Positions 61,006-64,000 of a DNA stretch of 64,000 nt are shown here, piece after piece. Positions within the stretch are counted from its first letter, which is position 1. Each line of letters begins with the position of its first letter. The DNA is from Mesorhizobium amorphae CCNWGS0123 (GTDB lineage: Bacteria > Pseudomonadota > Alphaproteobacteria > Rhizobiales > Rhizobiaceae): the NCBI RefSeq assembly GCF_001686985.1, contig NZ_CP015318.1:2912001-2976000 (forward strand), in the 5' to 3' direction. The notes under the pieces are model-generated. The model had not been told where the DNA came from, did no database searches, and was given only the letters and a program-made list of their open reading frames with translations. The translations under genes were made by a program, and so were the position numbers.

Positions 61006-61079
61006 CGCTTTCCCTTGGGAATTGCGTCAAAACAAAGAGATAGAGCGGTTCGGCGTTTCCGTGAAACGATGAACCGCTC
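60979..61079. repeat. Rhizobial palindromic repeat overlapping the end of the oxidoreductase gene
   Basis: The stretch AGAGCAATTCCAGGAAAAGT, GCGTAGCG, GGGAATTGCG and TCAAAACAAAGAGATAGAGC is followed by the hairpin GAGCGGTTC(ggc)GTTTC-CGT-GAAAC(gat)GAACCGCTC (61043-61079). Repeats of this form are very frequent between rhizobial genes. Here it supplies the stop codon of the previous gene. Confidence 0.65.
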
Positions 61080-61184
61080 CAGCGGTGGGTTCCACATTTG
61101 GCATCTGGCCCAAATGCCTGCCGTCGCGGCTGCCAGCTCCCGCGTCTATAGAGGCTCCCCTCAGCTGAGACGAAGGAGGATGCC

Positions 61185-61994
61185 ATGGCCGGGATTTCGC
61201 TGCTGGGAATACCGCATGACGAGAATTCGTCCTATCTGCGCGGCGCGGCGGCAGCGCCGGCACTGATCAGGCGCGAATTGCAAAGCGACGCCCACAGCTC
61301 GTGGAGCGAAACCGGCTTCGATCTGACGGATCGCTTCGTCGACCATGGCGACATCGACTTTACCGGCGCGGGCGACCCGTGGGAGCGGATCGAGGCCGAG
61401 GTCGGACGCGCGCTGGATGCTGGCCATCCGCTGATCAGCCTCGGCGGCGACCATGCCATCGCCTGGCCGGTTCTGCGCGCCGTGCGTCGCCGCCACCCAA
61501 GCCTGACGATCGTCCAGATCGACGCCCACCCCGACATCTATCCCGCCTATCAGGACAATCTGCGCTCGCACACCTCGTCCTTCGCCCGCATCATGGAGGA
61601 GCAGCTGGCCGACCGGCTGATCCAGATCGGCCTGCGCACCCTCAATGATGACCTTCGCGACCAGATCGGGCGCTTCGGCGTCGAGGTGGTAGAGGCGCGC
61701 CATTTCAGCGAAGGTCTGCGGCTCGAGCTCAAGACGCCCGTCTACCTCTCGGTGGATCTCGACGGTCTCGATCCGGCCTTTGCGCCTGGCGTCTCCCACC
61801 GCGAGCCGGGCGGACTGTCGACCCGGCAGTTGATCAGCCTCATCCAGGGCATCGACCAACGAATCGTCGCTGCCGATGTCGTCGAATACAATTCAAGCCA
61901 GGATGTCTCCAACCTGACGGCACTGGTTGCCGCCAAGCTGGTGAAGGAGATCGCCGGCATGATGCTGAAGACCAACGGCGCGACTGCCGGCTGA
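61185..61994 (+). CDS. Arginase/agmatinase-family ureohydrolase
   Basis: The 269-residue protein follows GAAGGAGG closely. It has the metal ligands of the ureohydrolase fold: GGDHA (His90), DAHPD (113-117) and SVDLDGLDP (Asp191, Asp193). It continues FAPGVSHREPGG in place of the usual GTPEPGG, which touches the substrate pocket. Members hydrolyse arginine, agmatine, guanidinobutyrate, proclavaminate or formiminoglutamate. The changed loop makes the substrate uncertain. Monocistronic. Confidence 0.87.
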   Translation: MAGISLLGIPHDENSSYLRGAAAAPALIRRELQSDAHSSWSETGFDLTDRFVDHGDIDFTGAGDPWERIEAEVGRALDAGHPLISLGGDHAIAWPVLRAVRRRHPSLTIVQIDAHPDIYPAYQDNLRSHTSSFARIMEEQLADRLIQIGLRTLNDDLRDQIGRFGVEVVEARHFSEGLRLELKTPVYLSVDLDGLDPAFAPGVSHREPGGLSTRQLISLIQGIDQRIVAADVVEYNSSQDVSNLTALVAAKLVKEIAGMMLKTNGATAG

Positions 61995-62056
61995 ATCAAT
62001 TTGGCAAGGCGGCGTGCTAGACGATTGTTCCGACTCGCCTTTCAACAGGAAATGCC

Positions 62057-62830
62057 ATGCCACCCCTCAGGATAGCCATTGCCGGCGCGCTCGGCCGCAT
62101 GGGCCGGCAGATGGCGGTGGCCATCGAGGCTGATCCCCGGCTGGCGCTGGCCGCTCGCTTCCATCGGCCCGGCGCCGCCGGCGAGGGGTTGGTCAGTCGC
62201 GACGAGGCCCTGGCCGCTGCCGACGTGGTCATCGACTTCACCACGCCGGCCGCTTCCGTGGCACTCGCCGAAGCCTGCGCCGCCCGTGGCGGGCCGGCAC
62301 TGGTGATCGGCTCGACCGGCTTCGACGACGGGGAGCTCGCCGCGATTGCCGCTGCGGCCAAAACCATCGCCATCGTGCGCTCCGGCAGCTACTCGCTCGG
62401 GCTCAACGTGCTGGTTGGACTGGTCGAGCAGGCGGCAAGCGCACTCGGTCCCGAGGATTGGGATGTCGAGATATTCGAGGCGCATCATCGCTCCAAGGTC
62501 GACGCGCCGTCGGGCACGGCGCTGATGCTGGGTGAGGCCGCTGCCAAAGGACGTGGCATCGACCTCGGCGTCGTGGCGCGGCGCACCCGCGTCGGCATCA
62601 TCGGCCCGCGCCCGCAAGGCGAGATCGGCTTCGCGGTGATGCGCGGCGGCAGCATCGTCGGGGAGCACAGTGTCGGCTTCTGCGCCGAGGGCGAGGTGGT
62701 CACCCTGTCGCATTCGGCCGGCGACCGTATCATGTTCGCGTGCGGCGCCATCGCCGCGGCGCTATGGGTGGCCGGACGCCCGCCCGGCCAATACGACATG
62801 CGCGACGTGCTTGGGTTCAACGCCTCGTGA
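62057..62830 (+). CDS. dapB: 4-hydroxy-tetrahydrodipicolinate reductase
   Basis: The 257-residue protein has the nucleotide-binding [20 protein letters not shown], the DFTTPAAS stretch and the active-site [20 protein letters not shown] (His-His, Lys-x-Asp-Ala-Pro-Ser-Gly-Thr). It reduces HTPA to tetrahydrodipicolinate for diaminopimelate and lysine synthesis in the cytosol. It stands apart from other dap genes, as in many bacteria. Confidence 0.96.
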   Translation: MPPLRIAIAGALGRMGRQMAVAIEADPRLALAARFHRPGAAGEGLVSRDEALAAADVVIDFTTPAASVALAEACAARGGPALVIGSTGFDDGELAAIAAAAKTIAIVRSGSYSLGLNVLVGLVEQAASALGPEDWDVEIFEAHHRSKVDAPSGTALMLGEAAAKGRGIDLGVVARRTRVGIIGPRPQGEIGFAVMRGGSIVGEHSVGFCAEGEVVTLSHSAGDRIMFACGAIAAALWVAGRPPGQYDMRDVLGFNAS

Positions 62831-63005
62831 TGAGCAATCCTGGCTGATTTCGACTATTTCCCGTCATCGAACGGCTGAAAGCCAGCTGAAAGCTTGGCCA
62901 TGCCATGACGGTGCCGCGGTGCTTACCGCGTGACCGGTCCTGGTGGCCGGCGAGGAGGAAATGCGGCGCAGCCTTTTGGCGCGCCGCTCAGGTGGAGGAA
63001 GTTTT

Positions 63006-64000
63006 GTGACCGGTATCATCTCGAAGTGCGCCTTGCGTTCAGCGGCGCTGGCGTTGGCCATCGCTGCCACGGGTGCCTCGGCGGCATCTGCGGCCGACAA
63101 GATCACCATCATCGTCGGCGGCATGGAAAAGCAGATCTATCTGCCGGCGGTGCTGGCCCAGCAGCTCGGCTACTTCAAGGACCAGGGGCTCGATGTCGAG
63201 CTCGTCAATTCGCGCGCCGGCGTCGAGGCCGAGAATGAACTGCTGGCCGGCGCTGTGCAGGGCGTCGTCGGCTTCTACGACCACACCGTCGACCTGCAGT
63301 CGAAGGGCAAGTACATCCAGTCGATCGTTCAGTTCAGCCAGGCGCCGGGCGAGGTCGAGCTGGTCTCCGCCAAGCACCCGGAGATCAAGTCGCCGGCCGA
63401 CTTCAAGGGCGCCACGCTCGGCGTCACCGGCCTTGGCTCCTCGACCGATTTCCTCAGTCAGTACCTTGCCATCCGCAACGGGCTGAAGCCTGGCGACTAC
63501 ACGCTGCTGCCGGTCGGCGCCGGCAACACCTTCATCGCCGCCGTCAAGCAGGACCAGATCCAGGCCGGCATGACCACCGAGCCGACCATCGCCCAGTTGC
63601 TGAAGACCGGCGAGGCCAGCGTCCTGGTCGACATGCGCACGCCCGAAAAGACCAAGGAAGCGCTCGGCGGGCCCTATCCGGCGGCGTCCTTCTACGTCCA
63701 GTCCGCCTGGCTCGATGACCACAAGGACGAGGCACAGAAGCTCGCCAATGCCTTCGTCAAGACGATGAAATTCATCGCCACGCATTCGGCCGAAGAAATC
63801 GCCGACAAGATGCCGAAGGATTATTACGCTGGCAACAGGGACCTCTACGTGCAGGGGCTGGCCGGCGGCAAGGCGATGTTCACGCCCGACGGCCGCATGC
63901 CGGCGGACGGCCCGCCGACCGTGCTCAAGATCCTCTCGACATTCTCCAAGAGCCTGCAGGGCAAGCAGATCGACCTGTCGAAGACCTACACGACTGCGTT
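63006..64000 (+). CDS. ABC transporter substrate-binding protein (NitT/TauT type), cut by right edge
   Basis: The frame begins at GTG 63006, with GGAGGAA five bases upstream, and stays open to the end of the window, so about 331 codons are visible. A signal peptide ends near ASAAD. The mature part has KITIIVGGMEKQIYLPAVLA, QQLGYFKDQGLDVELVNSRA and VTGLGSSTDFLSQYLAIRNG, the NMT1/ThiY-like periplasmic-binding fold of the nitrate, sulfonate and taurine group. The ATPase and permease genes should lie to the right. The ligand is open. Confidence 0.9.
   Translation, partial: MTGIISKCALRSAALALAIAATGASAASAADKITIIVGGMEKQIYLPAVLAQQLGYFKDQGLDVELVNSRAGVEAENELLAGAVQGVVGFYDHTVDLQSKGKYIQSIVQFSQAPGEVELVSAKHPEIKSPADFKGATLGVTGLGSSTDFLSQYLAIRNGLKPGDYTLLPVGAGNTFIAAVKQDQIQAGMTTEPTIAQLLKTGEASVLVDMRTPEKTKEALGGPYPAASFYVQSAWLDDHKDEAQKLANAFVKTMKFIATHSAEEIADKMPKDYYAGNRDLYVQGLAGGKAMFTPDGRMPADGPPTVLKILSTFSKSLQGKQIDLSKTYTTA

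Noticed and set aside
1..64000. tRNA, rRNA, CRISPR arrays, prophage or transposase genes
   Set aside because: Looked for by eye on both strands and none could be supported.

Overview
The window reads as chromosomal DNA of a Rhizobiales alphaproteobacterium, most likely Mesorhizobium or a close relative. The evidence is high GC, family content typical of rhizobia (a Ros/MucR regulator, DUF982 and DUF995 proteins, an Omp25/Omp31-type porin, BluB, a UXS plus UXE-like sugar-nucleotide pair) and several intergenic palindromic repeats of the rhizobial mosaic type. No rRNA, tRNA, CRISPR array, prophage or intact insertion sequence was recognised.

Region 1 (1-17.6 kb) is rich in cell-surface polysaccharide genes. 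It holds two paralogous GT4-like plus GT2 glycosyltransferases (the first runs off the left edge), a second type of GT2 enzyme, a Stf0-type sulfotransferase, a membrane sulfatase/LTA-synthase-fold enzyme with an extra C-terminal domain, and a flippase-like gene coupled to a DPM1-type glycosyltransferase and a UDP-glucuronate 4-epimerase. An overlapping UDP-xylose synthase and GalE-like epimerase pair closes the region. Together they suggest a uronate- and pentose-containing, covalently decorated surface glycan. Small exported proteins (a ClpP-like one, a DUF995 one) lie between them.

Region 2 (17.6-30.2 kb) is a patchwork of small regulator/effector units: an exported AhpD-like protein divergent from a TetR with two clear operators, rlmJ, a LysE exporter, a TetR-EamA pair, a TetR divergent from a frameshifted DinB gene, a histone H1-like Lys/Ala/Pro protein, a GST, a TfoX-like protein, a GFA protein and a ROK regulator.

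Region 3 (30.1-36 kb) is one catabolic operon (sugar-type binding protein, permease, ATPase, cyclase/formamidase-like hydrolase, amidase). It is bracketed by two inverted copies of a roughly 195-bp palindromic mosaic element, the clearest structural oddity here.

Region 4 (36-64 kb) is mostly housekeeping: porin, SDR-uvrC, pgsA-moaD-moaE, a YbaY/META protein, a frameshifted methyltransferase, ndk, bluB, GST, DinB, a diguanylate cyclase, a UvrD-family helicase, several very small exported or membrane proteins, a LysR divergent from a non-haem iron oxygenase plus EamA exporter unit, MucR, an ABC-F ATPase, a molybdopterin oxidoreductase, an arginase-family enzyme, dapB and a NitT/TauT-type binding protein cut by the right edge. 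Candidates for new biology are the oxygenase/exporter unit, the repeat-flanked operon, the exported ClpP-like protein and the decorated-glycan locus; all are predictions from sequence alone.
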